DNA of 64,000 bases from Gammaproteobacteria bacterium (GCA_021772915.1 JAJFLB010000012.1:1-64000); one strand, 5' to 3'. Counted from the stretch's first letter, positions 17,408 to 26,826 are shown. Numbers and translations: made by a program. The notes: a model not told the origin generated them from the sequence alone.

Positions 17408-17853
17408 GAAGGGGATTTTTGGGATGACCGGGCGATCCTGCTTGTCAATTCACTGATATCACCAGACAGTACATTGCTGGCTACACTCAGGATTTCGAGC
17501 TGGCAATTTTGCTTTCCGGGATAGTTCAGTAATATCACCGGGACAGCAAGGGAGTACCCAAATGCAGCCTCCATAAGCGTGTTGGCACCAATGTAGCCGG
17601 GTGTGGATTTCTTTTCGAAATTTGCGATCAGCACCAAGTTAGACGCTTTAATGTTTTGCAGGTGGTTGTTGATGTACTGGCGTTTCTTTAGCTTTAATTC
17701 CTCAATATTACCGCCCTGCAATTCGGTATCGGTATCGCCCGTCTCGGGGAGATAAACCGTAAACCCCTGCCGCTCGAGCGATGCACCAAGCGCGGTCATT
17801 TCCGGCTCGAATGACATTGAGCCACAGACCGTGATGGCTTGTTGTTTTGTCAT
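17356..17853 (-). CDS. Nucleoside 2-deoxyribosyltransferase-like protein
   Basis: Protein of 165 residues with a Rossmann-like start ITVCGSMSFEPEM (residues 7-19), GFTVYLPETGDTD, then SNLVLIANFEKK and GYIGANTLMEAAFGYSLAVPVILL near residues 86-109. The Glu in this last motif matches the catalytic Glu position of nucleoside 2-deoxyribosyltransferase-fold proteins. The final 25 residues are basic, low in complexity, and are the part overlapping pdxH. Function is probably nucleotide or nucleoside related. It lies 45 bases after the ThDP enzyme gene. Confidence 0.6.
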   Translation of the reverse strand: MTKQQAITVCGSMSFEPEMTALGASLERQGFTVYLPETGDTDTELQGGNIEELKLKKRQYINNHLQNIKASNLVLIANFEKKSTPGYIGANTLMEAAFGYSLAVPVILLNYPGKQNCQLEILSVASNVLSGDISELTSRIARSSQKSPSQGYKRPTSQPPSSFFT

Positions 17854-17898
17854 TTCAGTACCTGCCTTTCTGTCATTTTGTGCACCTCATGTTCTGGT

Positions 17899-19593
17899 TT
17901 AGGCTTGATTCCTTTTTTGAGCCTCGAAAGCTGCAAATTCACCCATGAAGGGGGCCGCAATGGCGGGATTGATCTTGCAATCGAGCAGGATTGGCTCGTT
18001 CGCTCTCGCCAGGAACGGGGCCACATCTTCGAGATCACTTAGCGAGCGGATGGTCGCTGCCCGAAAGCCGAAGGCCTCTGCTATCGGTGCGAAGTCGACA
18101 TCCGGAAAGACTGATCTGGCGACCGGCAACTGGTGCATCCTGAGCAGGTGCAGCTCGGCGCCGTATGCACAGTCGTTCATCACCACGATAATCAGCGGCA
18201 GGTCTTCGCGGATCACCGTCTCGAGCTCGCCCATGGTCATGATGAAACCACCGTCACCAATTACCAGAACAGTGGTGGCGTCGGGCCGGGCTTTGGCGAC
18301 ACCCAGTGCCACGCCGAAACCCAGGCCGATTGAAGAGAAATCGCTGGTCAATTTGAAACGGTCGGGTCCCGGCACTGAGATATAAGGCACGACACCGAGA
18401 AAGTTACCGCTGTCGTAGACCAGGCTGCGGTCCGCCGGCAGTAGCCTGTCGAGTGCGATGCCGAGTGACCGGGGATCGACGGTGTGGGTGGTATTCGCCG
18501 ACCGAAAGTCCTGTGAGGCGTCAAACGTAGCGAGGAATCGACGTGTTTCTTCGGAATGGAATGGCTTTTCGTTATCCGGCCGACGCGGTAACGTTTGCAA
18601 CATTTTCTCAGCCGCAAGCCGCGCATCGCCAACCACGGCAACATCCGCTTTGTACCAACGACCGATGTTGTCCCGCACCGTATCAAACTGGATCACTGGC
18701 ACTGACGGCACAAACGTACCGAAGCTGGTGGTCAGGAAATTCAAGCTGGCTCCGAACACCAATACACAGTCGATCTGGTCGATCATCCGGCGGGCAGCGG
18801 AATGCGAGAACGAGCCGATGATCCCGAGATTGAACGGGTTACCGTCGAACATGTCCTTGCCCCGTGCCGTCGTGATAAGCACGGCGCCAATTCGCTCAGC
18901 AAGACGCTCAAGCGTCTCCCGCGCACCGGAGTGATGGGCGCCGACACCGGCTATGATCAGCGGTCTGCGGCTTTGCTCAAGCAAGGCGACCGCGGCGTTG
19001 ATCTCCTGGGGCAGCAGCGCAAGCGGCGGTGGAGCCGAATGCACCGGGGGCAGTGGGGTTTCGAGACGGGCAACCGGAATCTTCTCGGACTGGATGTTGG
19101 TTGGCAACAGTAAAGCCGTTGTGGTGCCCATCAGGGTGCTCGCAACGGCCTCGGCGAGTGTCTCGCGGGCAGTGTCTGCATTGCTCACGACAAAGACACG
19201 GATTCCGGCGGCCGACAGCACGCCAACCGCATCGAACGCCTTGTAGTCGGGCCCGAGGGTACTGGGCGTACTGTTGGCAACCGGTGCCTCGCCGTAGATG
19301 ATCAGCACCGGCGAGCCCGTACGACTCGCATAGGCGGCGGCGTGCACACTATTTGCGGCGGCCGGGCCGCGGCCGATCAAGGCAACACCAAGTTGACCCG
19401 ACGCGTCGGCATAGCCCTCGGCCATGGCGATCGCTTCATTTTCGTGGCGCGCGCCGTGTAAACGAACCCCGATGCTGTCGAGTGTCACCGCGAACACCGC
19501 GGTGTCGTCACTCAATAGACCAAACACGGCCTCAACCCCGAGATCCCGGATATCTTCTGCAAGTAGCTGGTGGACCGGAGCAGTATTCGTCAT
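17899..19593 (-). CDS. Thiamine-diphosphate-dependent enzyme (acetolactate synthase/benzoylformate decarboxylase-like)
   Basis: A 564-residue ThDP enzyme with the three-domain Pyr-middle-PP layout. The activating Glu is in ARHENEAIAMAEGYA near residue 51. The middle domain has RPLIIAGVGAHHSGA, and the cofactor motif GDGGFIMTMGELETVI with VVMNDCAYGAE near residues 455-490. Family members include acetolactate synthase, benzoylformate decarboxylase and oxalyl-CoA decarboxylase, and sequence alone does not choose among them. Higher GC and a different codon feel from neighbours suggest possible transfer. The isomerase gene lies 35 bases upstream and may be co-transcribed. Confidence 0.85.
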   Translation of the reverse strand: MTNTAPVHQLLAEDIRDLGVEAVFGLLSDDTAVFAVTLDSIGVRLHGARHENEAIAMAEGYADASGQLGVALIGRGPAAANSVHAAAYASRTGSPVLIIYGEAPVANSTPSTLGPDYKAFDAVGVLSAAGIRVFVVSNADTARETLAEAVASTLMGTTTALLLPTNIQSEKIPVARLETPLPPVHSAPPPLALLPQEINAAVALLEQSRRPLIIAGVGAHHSGARETLERLAERIGAVLITTARGKDMFDGNPFNLGIIGSFSHSAARRMIDQIDCVLVFGASLNFLTTSFGTFVPSVPVIQFDTVRDNIGRWYKADVAVVGDARLAAEKMLQTLPRRPDNEKPFHSEETRRFLATFDASQDFRSANTTHTVDPRSLGIALDRLLPADRSLVYDSGNFLGVVPYISVPGPDRFKLTSDFSSIGLGFGVALGVAKARPDATTVLVIGDGGFIMTMGELETVIREDLPLIIVVMNDCAYGAELHLLRMHQLPVARSVFPDVDFAPIAEAFGFRAATIRSLSDLEDVAPFLARANEPILLDCKINPAIAAPFMGEFAAFEAQKRNQA

Positions 19594-19628
19594 CTAGTGG
19601 TCCTTACGATAATTGGCTGCCGCCTTGC

Positions 19629-20243
19629 TCACACTTTGTTCCGCTTTAACTCTTCTTCAACCAACACCAGCCGATCATTACCAAAAAACATCAAATCACT
19701 GTTCACATAAATCGTCGGCGTGCCAAACCCGCCGCGCTTTATCACCTCGTCGGTATTGGCGCGAAGCCGGTCTTTATAGTCCTGACGGTTAATTTTGTCG
19801 AAGTACTCATCGGTATCGAGTCCGGCGTCGGCAACGATGCTCCGGAGTACATGATCCTGGCTAATGTCCTGGTCCTCACCCCAGTAGGCTTCAAACACAC
19901 GGTAACTGTAAGCCAGGAATTTATCGGGATGTTCAAGTGCGACGAGTGCGCCGCGCAGGGCCTTGACCGAATTGACCGGAAAAACAGTAGGGAACAGCTT
20001 CATTTCCAGACCGTAGTGCCGGGCCCAGTCGCGCAAGTCTTTTTTCATGTAGTCGTGCTTGGCAGGCACACCCTTTTCCCGGAACTCATAGACTGCCTTG
20101 TTCACGGTGTTAAACACGCCCCCTACCAGAAATGGGCGCCACTCGAGCCTGGCACCATGTTTTTGGCATATTCCATCAATTTTTGTGAATGCCAGATAAG
20201 TCCACGGGCTGGAGTAATCGTAGAAGAACTCTACTTTTGCCAT
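19629..20243 (-). CDS. 2-hydroxychromene-2-carboxylate isomerase-like, GST-kappa/DsbA fold
   Basis: Thioredoxin-fold protein of 204 residues. It begins VEFFYDYSSPWTYLAFTKID, where Ser in SSPWTY is the glutathione-binding residue of HCCA isomerases. It also has VFPVNSVKALRGALVALE and RGGFGTPTIYVNSDLMFFGNDRL with the cis-Pro of the fold. Homologues isomerise a naphthalene-pathway intermediate or conjugate glutathione, but no other naphthalene genes are present. Likely operonic with the downstream ThDP enzyme. Confidence 0.85.
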   Translation of the reverse strand: MAKVEFFYDYSSPWTYLAFTKIDGICQKHGARLEWRPFLVGGVFNTVNKAVYEFREKGVPAKHDYMKKDLRDWARHYGLEMKLFPTVFPVNSVKALRGALVALEHPDKFLAYSYRVFEAYWGEDQDISQDHVLRSIVADAGLDTDEYFDKINRQDYKDRLRANTDEVIKRGGFGTPTIYVNSDLMFFGNDRLVLVEEELKRNKV

Positions 20244-20357
20244 ATCACTTTCCTCTATCAGACCTGTTCTTATACCGGAGCAGTCAATTTAATGTAATTG
20301 ATGCGGTCGTGGAAGTCTCGCGTTCCCGGGTCCCGGGCACCTAATTGTCGAGAGCAC

Positions 20358-20413
20358 TTGTATACTGTGCGGTATACAGTATATGATACATACTATGTGA
20401 TACCCAGTATATG
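20358..20413 (+). promoter_or_regulatory. Promoter and PadR operator region
   Basis: TTGTAT (20358-20363) and TATGAT (20382-20387) with an 18-base spacer form a sigma-70 promoter. An inverted repeat, tatactg (20361-20367) with cagtata (20377-20383), spans it. The decamer cagtatatga occurs at 20377-20386 and again at 20405-20414, overlapping the start codon. Such dyads over a promoter fit autorepression by the PadR protein encoded just downstream. Confidence 0.6.
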
Positions 20414-20779
20414 AAGATGAAAACCAACATAAATACAGACGACCTTGCCGTCGAAATCATCGATAAGCTCAGACTCGAACTGCGCCGAGGGGCCTTGCCA
20501 TTAGCCGTTTTGGCACAGTTGCGGGAGGAACACTACGGTTATTCCTTACGTAAGCACCTAATTGCCAAGGGACTGGATATTGATGAGGGAACGCTCTATC
20601 CATTGGTTCGCCGCTTGGAAAAGCAGGGCTTACTGATTAGTGAATGGCGCGAAGACGAGAAGCGCAAGAAACGCTATTACCGGATTTCTGAACTGGGCGA
20701 GGCGGTTCTTACCCTGCTTGTAGGGGAGTGGCGAACGCTCAACGAGAGTATCAACGGTATTGTAGGAAGGGATAAATAA
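20411..20779 (+). CDS. PadR-family transcriptional regulator
   Basis: Dimeric winged-helix repressor of 122 residues. ALPLAVLAQLREEHYGYSLR is the first helix of the wHTH. GLDIDEGTLYPLVRRLEKQG is the recognition helix and its approach, and KKRYYRISELGEAVL is the wing. A C-terminal helix (about 95-120) would dimerise. An alternative start is ATG 20417. The stop overlaps the next start (TAATG), coupling it to the membrane protein it presumably co-regulates. Operator-like dyads lie immediately upstream. Confidence 0.9.
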   Translation: MKMKTNINTDDLAVEIIDKLRLELRRGALPLAVLAQLREEHYGYSLRKHLIAKGLDIDEGTLYPLVRRLEKQGLLISEWREDEKRKKRYYRISELGEAVLTLLVGEWRTLNESINGIVGRDK

Positions 20780-21723
20780 TGAAGTTACTCAAGGCTTACG
20801 TACACCAGGTCGTTTCTTATCATCCACCGGCAGATCGGGATGAGCTTTTTGCAGAGATCTATGATGAGATCTGCGAGGAATACGCCGATCAACTGGTGGA
20901 AACCCCAACGCTTTCGGAAGCGGGATTTCTCGATATGAGCAAGCAGCATCCGATCAAATACGCCACGCAACTTGCCTCAAACAGTTCGTCCTACCTTGTA
21001 GGGCCACAGTTTTATTTCTCATTCCTGTCTGCTTTGAAAACCGGCACCTCAATTACCGTCGGCCTTTTTCTGATACTGGCGGTAATTGCAGCCCTGGCAA
21101 GTGGAGACCCCTGGCGTGCTTTTTACCAGGTCATGTTGGACATACCTGATGCCCTGCTGTGGGTCGCTGCGGTGATCCTTGGCATCTTTGTGGCAATGGA
21201 AAAGGGTGGTGAGAAAGCAACCTGGCTGGAGGGCTGGAGCGCCAACGACCTGAAAATGACCGATGACGACCAATCGATTTCCCGCGCTGAGACCTTCTTT
21301 GACCTCAGCATGTCCAGCGTCGCTTTGCTGTGGATTTTTGGCGTTATCCGATTTCCACTGGTTTATCAAAATGGCCAATGGACTGAAGACTGGGTTAGTC
21401 TGTTACCGGAGTGGCTGTGGGCGGTTGCGGCAGGCATGCTTCTTTTTGATATATGTTTTGCTATTTTTCGCCTGACACGTAACTTGTGGACACCTCAATT
21501 GAGACTAATTACCGCTGGGACACATGTGCTGTGGCTGGTGTTGCTGGGATTTGTAGCAGCACAGCCTCAATTGCTGATCGCGGCCGGTCCTTTTATCGGT
21601 GTGACAGAACTCGTGCCCTTGTTCAACAAATGGTTAAAGGTTGCGCTGGTGATGGTGATGGCGATCATTGCATGGGACACCGCCAGTCACATTTGGCGCT
21701 TACTGAAATTGAACCACCACTAA
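20779..21723 (+). CDS. PadR-associated membrane protein with N-terminal HAAS-like domain
   Basis: Inner-membrane protein of 314 residues. The first 65 residues are a helical, acidic HAAS-like region (HPPADRDELFAEIYDEICEE), common in proteins encoded next to PadR regulators. About six hydrophobic segments follow: near residues 91-112, 120-138, 175-190, 213-232, 245-262 and 278-300. Function is unknown; such pairs usually sense or respond to envelope or antibiotic stress. TAATG overlap with padR. Confidence 0.7.
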   Translation: MKLLKAYVHQVVSYHPPADRDELFAEIYDEICEEYADQLVETPTLSEAGFLDMSKQHPIKYATQLASNSSSYLVGPQFYFSFLSALKTGTSITVGLFLILAVIAALASGDPWRAFYQVMLDIPDALLWVAAVILGIFVAMEKGGEKATWLEGWSANDLKMTDDDQSISRAETFFDLSMSSVALLWIFGVIRFPLVYQNGQWTEDWVSLLPEWLWAVAAGMLLFDICFAIFRLTRNLWTPQLRLITAGTHVLWLVLLGFVAAQPQLLIAAGPFIGVTELVPLFNKWLKVALVMVMAIIAWDTASHIWRLLKLNHH

Positions 21724-21777
21724 CCCGCGAGTCCGTACGAGCAAATCAAGGGTTCAATTGATAGTGGCTACTCCCAT

Positions 21778-22080
21778 TCAGTTGGCTTGTGCCTGGACAA
21801 TTTCGTCCTCTCTGCTGTAGGCCTCGTCCTCCAGGATTGAGCGTCGGTAGCCATTGGCTATAAAGTCTGGAAGGTGTGAACGCACCAGGGCTGCTATACC
21901 ACCCAGACGTTCGTATTGACTAACTTGCATCAATTCGTGGGCAATGACAGTGCGTCGTTTTTCACCGTAGTGCGTCAGGATGATGCCATAACTCTTGGCG
22001 GCACCACTGGCCCCGCGTATGCGTTTCAAGTGACCAAACCCTTTCAGCATATGTCTGCTCCTCGAGTCAGCCACGATCAT
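21778..22080 (-). pseudogene. Fragment of a putative HExxH metallopeptidase-like protein
   Basis: 100 residues containing GASGAAKSYGIILTHYG and VIAHELMQVSQYERLGGIAA. The latter resembles a family with HELVHVxQYERLGG, a predicted zinc-binding site, but the second His is Gln here. The region that normally precedes it is missing and no start with a ribosome site is evident. I treat it as a 5-prime-truncated, degenerate copy; it could be a small real gene. Confidence 0.45.
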
Positions 22081-22385
22081 CGACTACACCTCCGGTAGGT
22101 ATTTGTGACTTGCTGGCATCAAACGGTGTACTGACGTCAATGTTCAATATAACGTGATTACCGACAATTCGCTCGTCGGCTTCCGGCATGGTCCGAAAGG
22201 CACTTGGAAATACCGGGCTTCAAGTGATGACTTGGTTTTGTATGAAGGTTTTTCTCCGTCTCGCCAAAACCAGTAAGTTCGGGGATCGCTGACATCCGCT
22301 ACTGGCCTTGCATTATTTTTTTTCTATCTAAAACTCTCTGAATGAAAAGACAGGCCAGGATTGTGGTCAGCTCAAACTTTCAGAT
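22081..22385. other. Intergenic stretch with no recognised feature
   Basis: About 305 bases between the metallopeptidase-like fragment and the end of the histidine kinase gene. A run of eight T follows gcatta near 22313-22321. I found no tRNA, convincing small gene or dyad repeat here. Short open stretches exist but look like no known family. Confidence 0.4.
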
Positions 22386-23753
22386 TCAAAACAACAATCG
22401 AAATACTGACCTGCCTGCAGCATTTCTTGAATAGGTGACGGCGCCTCCGTGGCTTAGCATGATGTACCGCACCAGGGCCAAACCGATACCGGAGCCACTT
22501 TTTTTAGTGGTGAAAAATGGCACAAATATATTCTCCGCCAGCTCTTCCGGGATACCTGGCCCGTTATCGTGAATTTCCAGTACGGTGCGTTGCCTGGCGT
22601 CGGTGTAGCCATGCACTGAAATGATGGCCTGGTCCGTGCCGGCAAGCGCATCGGTGGCATTGCGGATCAGGTTGATCAACACCTGGTCGAGCATATCCTT
22701 GTCCGCCACTGCACAAAGGCTGGGAGGCTCATGTTGGAAATTGAGCGCAATATTCTTCCTGGCAAGCTCACCCTGCACCAGTGACTCGATGTGCTGGAAG
22801 TAGTCAGCGATAATGATTTCTCCCCTCTTCGGTGGGGGCATGCGACTGAGCTGGCGGTAACTTTGGATGAACCGGGTCAGTCCTTCACTCCTTCTCATTA
22901 CGGTATCCAGTGACTCCTGGATATCCTGCATATCCTCGGCCAGGGACGGCCCCCGGAAATCGCTGTTGATGATTTCATCGACCAGAGTCTTGGCAGACTG
23001 GGCGCAGCTGGACACGGGGGCCAGTGAATTGAGGATTTCATGGCTGGTAACCCTGAGAAGATTCTGCCAGGTCGCCAGCTCGGTGGCATCGATCTGGCCC
23101 TGAACGTTTTGTAAAGACACGAGCTTATGTCGTTTGCCGGTGGTGGTAATTTGAGTTGCCGCCAGGATGAAATGTTCATCATTGCCGGCCAGTTCAATGG
23201 TTGTGAGCAGCGCCTCGCCAGGCTGTACCTGTAGAATATCCCTTTGAAAGCCGGCACCAAAATTGGCCAGCTCACCCGTGTTGGTAATATCGGCGACATT
23301 GAACATTCGGCGTGTGGCGTTATTCAAAACGACAACACGGCCGTCATCGTAAACACCGAAAAACGGGATTGGAATGTGCTGAACAAGGGCCCGGTTGTAG
23401 ACGGCCTGCTGCTCCTTTTCCGTTCGAAGCCGTTTGAATTTCTCGACGGTGAATTGCAGTGTTTTTTCCAGCGCATCGAAGGAATGGCCCAGATGTGCAA
23501 TCGTATAAGTCTGCTGAAAATCCCCAAATTTCAGACCAGCGAGGAAACTTTCCAGTTCATGGTTGGTGTGGTTGATGAAACGTACCAGGGATAGTACCTG
23601 TATCAGAATAATTATGATCAGTAGGGCAAGTAACAGGACGCGTATGTCCCGAGTAATACCAAATGCCAGCAAAAGCAGGCTGATGAACAGGCTGCCCATC
23701 CGTAGCGAAAGCTGGACATTGAACTGCTTCAACCTGGTTTTGATTCCGGACAT
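22386..23753 (-). CDS. Membrane sensor histidine kinase, NtrY-like
   Basis: Kinase of 455 residues. Two adjacent hydrophobic segments (about residues 20-57) leave almost no periplasmic loop, so the signal is probably membrane or cytoplasmic. A linker coiled coil and PAS-like domain follow (about 118-225). The H-box is [14 protein letters not shown] with His238. Catalytic motifs are [12 protein letters not shown] (N), [11 protein letters not shown] (G1), [18 protein letters not shown] (F/G2). It lies 12 bases after the sigma-54 response regulator and is its cognate partner. The divergent target is an ABC exporter operon. Confidence 0.92.
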   Translation of the reverse strand: MSGIKTRLKQFNVQLSLRMGSLFISLLLLAFGITRDIRVLLLALLIIIILIQVLSLVRFINHTNHELESFLAGLKFGDFQQTYTIAHLGHSFDALEKTLQFTVEKFKRLRTEKEQQAVYNRALVQHIPIPFFGVYDDGRVVVLNNATRRMFNVADITNTGELANFGAGFQRDILQVQPGEALLTTIELAGNDEHFILAATQITTTGKRHKLVSLQNVQGQIDATELATWQNLLRVTSHEILNSLAPVSSCAQSAKTLVDEIINSDFRGPSLAEDMQDIQESLDTVMRRSEGLTRFIQSYRQLSRMPPPKRGEIIIADYFQHIESLVQGELARKNIALNFQHEPPSLCAVADKDMLDQVLINLIRNATDALAGTDQAIISVHGYTDARQRTVLEIHDNGPGIPEELAENIFVPFFTTKKSGSGIGLALVRYIMLSHGGAVTYSRNAAGRSVFRLLF

Positions 23754-23765
23754 TAATCTCAGTCC

Positions 23766-25145
23766 TCAAAGGCCAAACTTTTCGATACGCCGGTACAGGC
23801 TGGTCCTCGTGAGCCCCAGGTCTTTCGCCGCCCGGGAAATGTTGCCCCGGTGATCCTTCAATGCCTGCTCAATGGAAGCCCGTTCCAGTTCCTCAAGGGT
23901 TTGCTTGCCCTCCCTGGCAGGCCCGGTGGATTGTCCGCGGTGGTCTGCAAGAGAAGCAAAATCTGCACTGCCAAGCTCATCTCCATTGGCCAGGATAATG
24001 GCGCGTTCGATGCAATATCGCAGCTCCCTCACGTTGCCAGGCCAGTGATAGTCCATAAGGACCTGCATTGCCCGGTTGCTGATTCCTTCTACCCTGTGAT
24101 TGTACTTCCGGTTGTATTCGCGCACGAAAGCATTGGCCAGCAGTGGAATATCATCCGTCCTGTCCCTGAGTGCCGGCAACTGGATTTCAACGGTATTTAG
24201 CCGGTAGAGCAGGTCAGGCCGGAAAATTTGCGGATTGCCCAATTCTTCCCGGCTCACGTTGGTGGCGCTGACAAGCCTGATGTCAACAGACTCGGATCGC
24301 GTACTGCCCAACGGCGTGATTTCCCGACTTTCCAGCGCGTGCAATAGCTTGGGTTGCAGGCTAAGTGGCAGGTTGCCAATTTCATCCAGAAAAAACGTGC
24401 CCTTGTTGGCCGCCTGGAACCTGCCCATGCGGTCCTCCCTGGCATCAGTAAAGGCGCCTTTCTTGTGCCCGAACAGTTCAGAGTCCAGCAAGGTCGAGGG
24501 TACCGCACCCAGATCAACCGTGATGAATGCTTTGTCCGTGCGGGTGGACAAGGCGTGAATTTCCCGTGCAACAAGTTCTTTGCCGGTGCCGTTTTCTCCA
24601 AGAATCAGTACATTGACATCAGTCGGTGCGGCTTTGCGGATAAGTGAAAAAACACGATTGATCCCCTCAGATTGTCCGATGATGGGATGGTGCCTGCGCG
24701 ATATATCGTCGGCCAACATACGACTTCGTTGCTCAAATTTATTAGCCTTTTCCTGGGTGCGGCGTAGTTTCACCGCGGCACTCAGCGTCGAAATTAACTT
24801 CTCGTTATTCCAGGGTTTTTCAATAAAGTCATGTGCGCCGATTTTCATTGCCTCGACCGCAGCATCAACTGAGCTGAAAGCAGTCACCATGACCACCACT
24901 GCATCAGGATCAATCTCCAGGATTCTGGACAACCATTGATTGCCTTCTTCGCCGGAATTTTCACCGGGGCTAAAATTCATATCGAGCATGATGGCGTGGA
25001 AGTTTTGTTCCGCCATCAGGGCTGGAATGTGGCCCGGGTCCTGGCAGGTCACCACCTGGTCAAAGCGCTTTTTTAGCAGTACCCGGCAGGCGGAAAGGAT
25101 GTCTTCATCATCATCAACGACAAGGATGCTGGTTTGGTCGGGCAT
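23766..25145 (-). CDS. Sigma-54-dependent response regulator (NtrC type)
   Basis: 459 residues: receiver domain (1-120, phosphoacceptor Asp55 in AIMLDMNF), AAA+ domain (about 153-390) and Fis-type HTH (NISRAAKDLGLTRTSLYRRI, near the C-terminus). Walker A is GENGTGKE (183-190) and Walker B GTFFLDEIG. The sigma-54 contact loop reads GAFTDA (230-235) in place of the usual GAFTGA. ATG 25145 begins the receiver (TSILVVDDDEDI). The longer frame to 25277 runs through dyads that I read as enhancer sites. It should activate the divergent adaptor/ATPase operon from the sigma-54 promoter at 25317. Confidence 0.92.
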   Translation of the reverse strand: MPDQTSILVVDDDEDILSACRVLLKKRFDQVVTCQDPGHIPALMAEQNFHAIMLDMNFSPGENSGEEGNQWLSRILEIDPDAVVVMVTAFSSVDAAVEAMKIGAHDFIEKPWNNEKLISTLSAAVKLRRTQEKANKFEQRSRMLADDISRRHHPIIGQSEGINRVFSLIRKAAPTDVNVLILGENGTGKELVAREIHALSTRTDKAFITVDLGAVPSTLLDSELFGHKKGAFTDAREDRMGRFQAANKGTFFLDEIGNLPLSLQPKLLHALESREITPLGSTRSESVDIRLVSATNVSREELGNPQIFRPDLLYRLNTVEIQLPALRDRTDDIPLLANAFVREYNRKYNHRVEGISNRAMQVLMDYHWPGNVRELRYCIERAIILANGDELGSADFASLADHRGQSTGPAREGKQTLEELERASIEQALKDHRGNISRAAKDLGLTRTSLYRRIEKFGL

Positions 25146-25207
25146 AACAGTTCCGCTGTCCCTCAGGTTGCGATCACCGGTGGCAAGTTTATAGAAACGA
25201 AAAGGCA

Positions 25208-25245
25208 TGTACGAAAACGTACACATAAGTGATCGAATTCGTACA
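25208..25245 (+). promoter_or_regulatory. Two tandem enhancer-like dyads for the sigma-54 activator
   Basis: Site 1 is a perfect dyad TGTACG-aaaa-CGTACA (25208-25223). Site 2, TGATCG-aatt-CGTACA (25230-25245), keeps the right half and differs at two positions in the left. Their centres are 22 bases apart, two helical turns. They lie about 75-110 bases upstream of a sigma-54 promoter, the normal place for an NtrC-type activator. Confidence 0.65.
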
Positions 25246-25316
25246 TTAAAATGAAACCTGGCCGATTGCAAGCTCATAGGTCTCTGTTTTTATGATGGTT
25301 GTGGGATTTCTGAATC

Positions 25317-25332
25317 TGGCAGGATTCTTGCT
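25317..25332 (+). promoter_or_regulatory. Sigma-54 promoter of the adaptor/ATPase operon
   Basis: TGGCAGGATTCTTGCT has invariant GG and GC with exactly ten bases between, matching TGGCACG-N4-TTGCW except at one position. Transcription would begin near 25343, 118 bases before the adaptor ATG. The adjacent response regulator is sigma-54 dependent, which strongly supports the call. Confidence 0.8.
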
Positions 25333-25460
25333 TACTATATAGTCATGTTTATCGAAAATAACATCTCTCTAAAAACCGACGTCTTATTACCAGCCGCCAC
25401 AGGGACCAGGCTTACACGGGCCAATCCCACTCATGCAATGGGGCAGGAGTGACGGGTACC

Positions 25461-26762
25461 ATGGATAGCAAACCTCAATCCAGGAGCGGCCGAAGTCAGT
25501 CGGGCATGGACCGGGTGGTAGAGGAGACCACGTGGCAGAAGTACCGCAAGCCGGTCACCTGGGGCGGCAGCGCGGTTTTGTTGCTGCTCGTCATCTGGTA
25601 CTTCAAGCCCGATGCAGGCCGTGCACTGAAGGTTCAAAATGACCGGATCGTTGTGTCCACGGTCAGCCTCGGCGAGTTTGACGACTACATCCCGGTGCGT
25701 GGCCAGGTGGCACCCCTGAAAACGGTATTCCTGGACGCTATCGAGGGTGGCCGGGTTGAAGCCACTTATGTGGAAGACGGCGCCCCGGTAAGTGCTGGTG
25801 ACCTGATTATTGAGCTTTCCAATACACAACTACAACTGGATGTAATTGCCCGCGAAGCGGAGGTTACCGAGCAGCTCAATAACCTGAGAAATACCGAGTT
25901 ATCGCTGGAACAGAATCGTCTGACGCACAAGCGTAACCTGATCGATATCAACTACAACATCATTCGCCTCGGCCGTGAGGTAGAACGCCTGTCGCCGCTG
26001 GTGGAAAGAGACCTTATCGATGACGGCTCGCTGGAGCGCCTCAAGGACGAATATGACTGGTACGTTGCCAGGCGCGAAATCACACTTGAAAGCCAGGCAA
26101 CCGATGAGCGTTTACAGAAAGTACAAATGGAGCAGCTGCGGATTGCGGGAGCTCAGTTGGAACAAAATCTGGAGGTTGCACGGCGTAACCTGGAAAGCCT
26201 CAATGTGCGGGCGCCAGTTGACGGCAAGCTTACGGCCTTTGATCTTGAAGTCGGCCAGGCCTTGTCCAGGGGTATGAATATCGGCCAGATCGATGATCCG
26301 GAATCGTTCAAGGTAACTGCGAATATCGACGAGTTTTACCTCTCACGGGTTGACCTTGAGCAGACCGCCACGCTGACGACCAATGGCGACGATTTCACAC
26401 TTTTCGTACGTAAAGTTTATCCCCAGGTACAAAACGGGACCTTTGAAGTCGACATGATTTTTGGCGAGCGTGCCCCTACCACCATTCGACGTGGGCAGAC
26501 CATGCAACTCAATCTTCAGCTCGGAAGCCCGTCCCGGTCCTTACTGATTCCAAATGGTGCGTTCTACCAGGATACGGGTGGAAACTGGGTGTTCGTGGTG
26601 ACGGTGGACGGGCTGCGTGCGGTTAAAAGAAATGTGCGCCTCGGGCGCAGGAATCTCAGGTTTATCGAAGTTTTGGACGGTCTCGAGAGTGGCGAGCAGG
26701 TGATTACCTCGCCCTACACCAACTACCTGGATATGGACCGTCTTGAACTACAGGATCAATAG
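25461..26762 (+). CDS. HlyD/MacA-like periplasmic adaptor of an ABC exporter
   Basis: Membrane-anchored adaptor of 433 residues. A cytoplasmic tail is followed by one helix at about residues 34-50 (GSAVLLLLVIWYF), a lipoyl half (VAPLKTVFLDAIEGGRVEAT with PVSAGDLIIELS) and a long coiled-coil hairpin (about 115-230). The second lipoyl half is NVRAPVDGKLTAFDLEVGQAL, then beta-barrel and membrane-proximal domains. ATG 25461 is preferred to GTG 25449 because AGGAG abuts the latter. Normally it would link an inner-membrane pump to an outer-membrane channel. Here the permease gene is only a remnant, so its partner is uncertain. Confidence 0.88.
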   Translation: MDSKPQSRSGRSQSGMDRVVEETTWQKYRKPVTWGGSAVLLLLVIWYFKPDAGRALKVQNDRIVVSTVSLGEFDDYIPVRGQVAPLKTVFLDAIEGGRVEATYVEDGAPVSAGDLIIELSNTQLQLDVIAREAEVTEQLNNLRNTELSLEQNRLTHKRNLIDINYNIIRLGREVERLSPLVERDLIDDGSLERLKDEYDWYVARREITLESQATDERLQKVQMEQLRIAGAQLEQNLEVARRNLESLNVRAPVDGKLTAFDLEVGQALSRGMNIGQIDDPESFKVTANIDEFYLSRVDLEQTATLTTNGDDFTLFVRKVYPQVQNGTFEVDMIFGERAPTTIRRGQTMQLNLQLGSPSRSLLIPNGAFYQDTGGNWVFVVTVDGLRAVKRNVRLGRRNLRFIEVLDGLESGEQVITSPYTNYLDMDRLELQDQ

Positions 26763-26826
26763 CCGGACAAGGTTTCGGCCCCAGAGTATTGTTGACAAGC
26801 AAAGGACAAAAGGAAACTGATCTCTC

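Noticed and set aside
25146-25277. N-terminal extension of the response regulator
   Set aside because: It contains the enhancer dyads and precedes the normal receiver start; the chosen ATG begins the domain.
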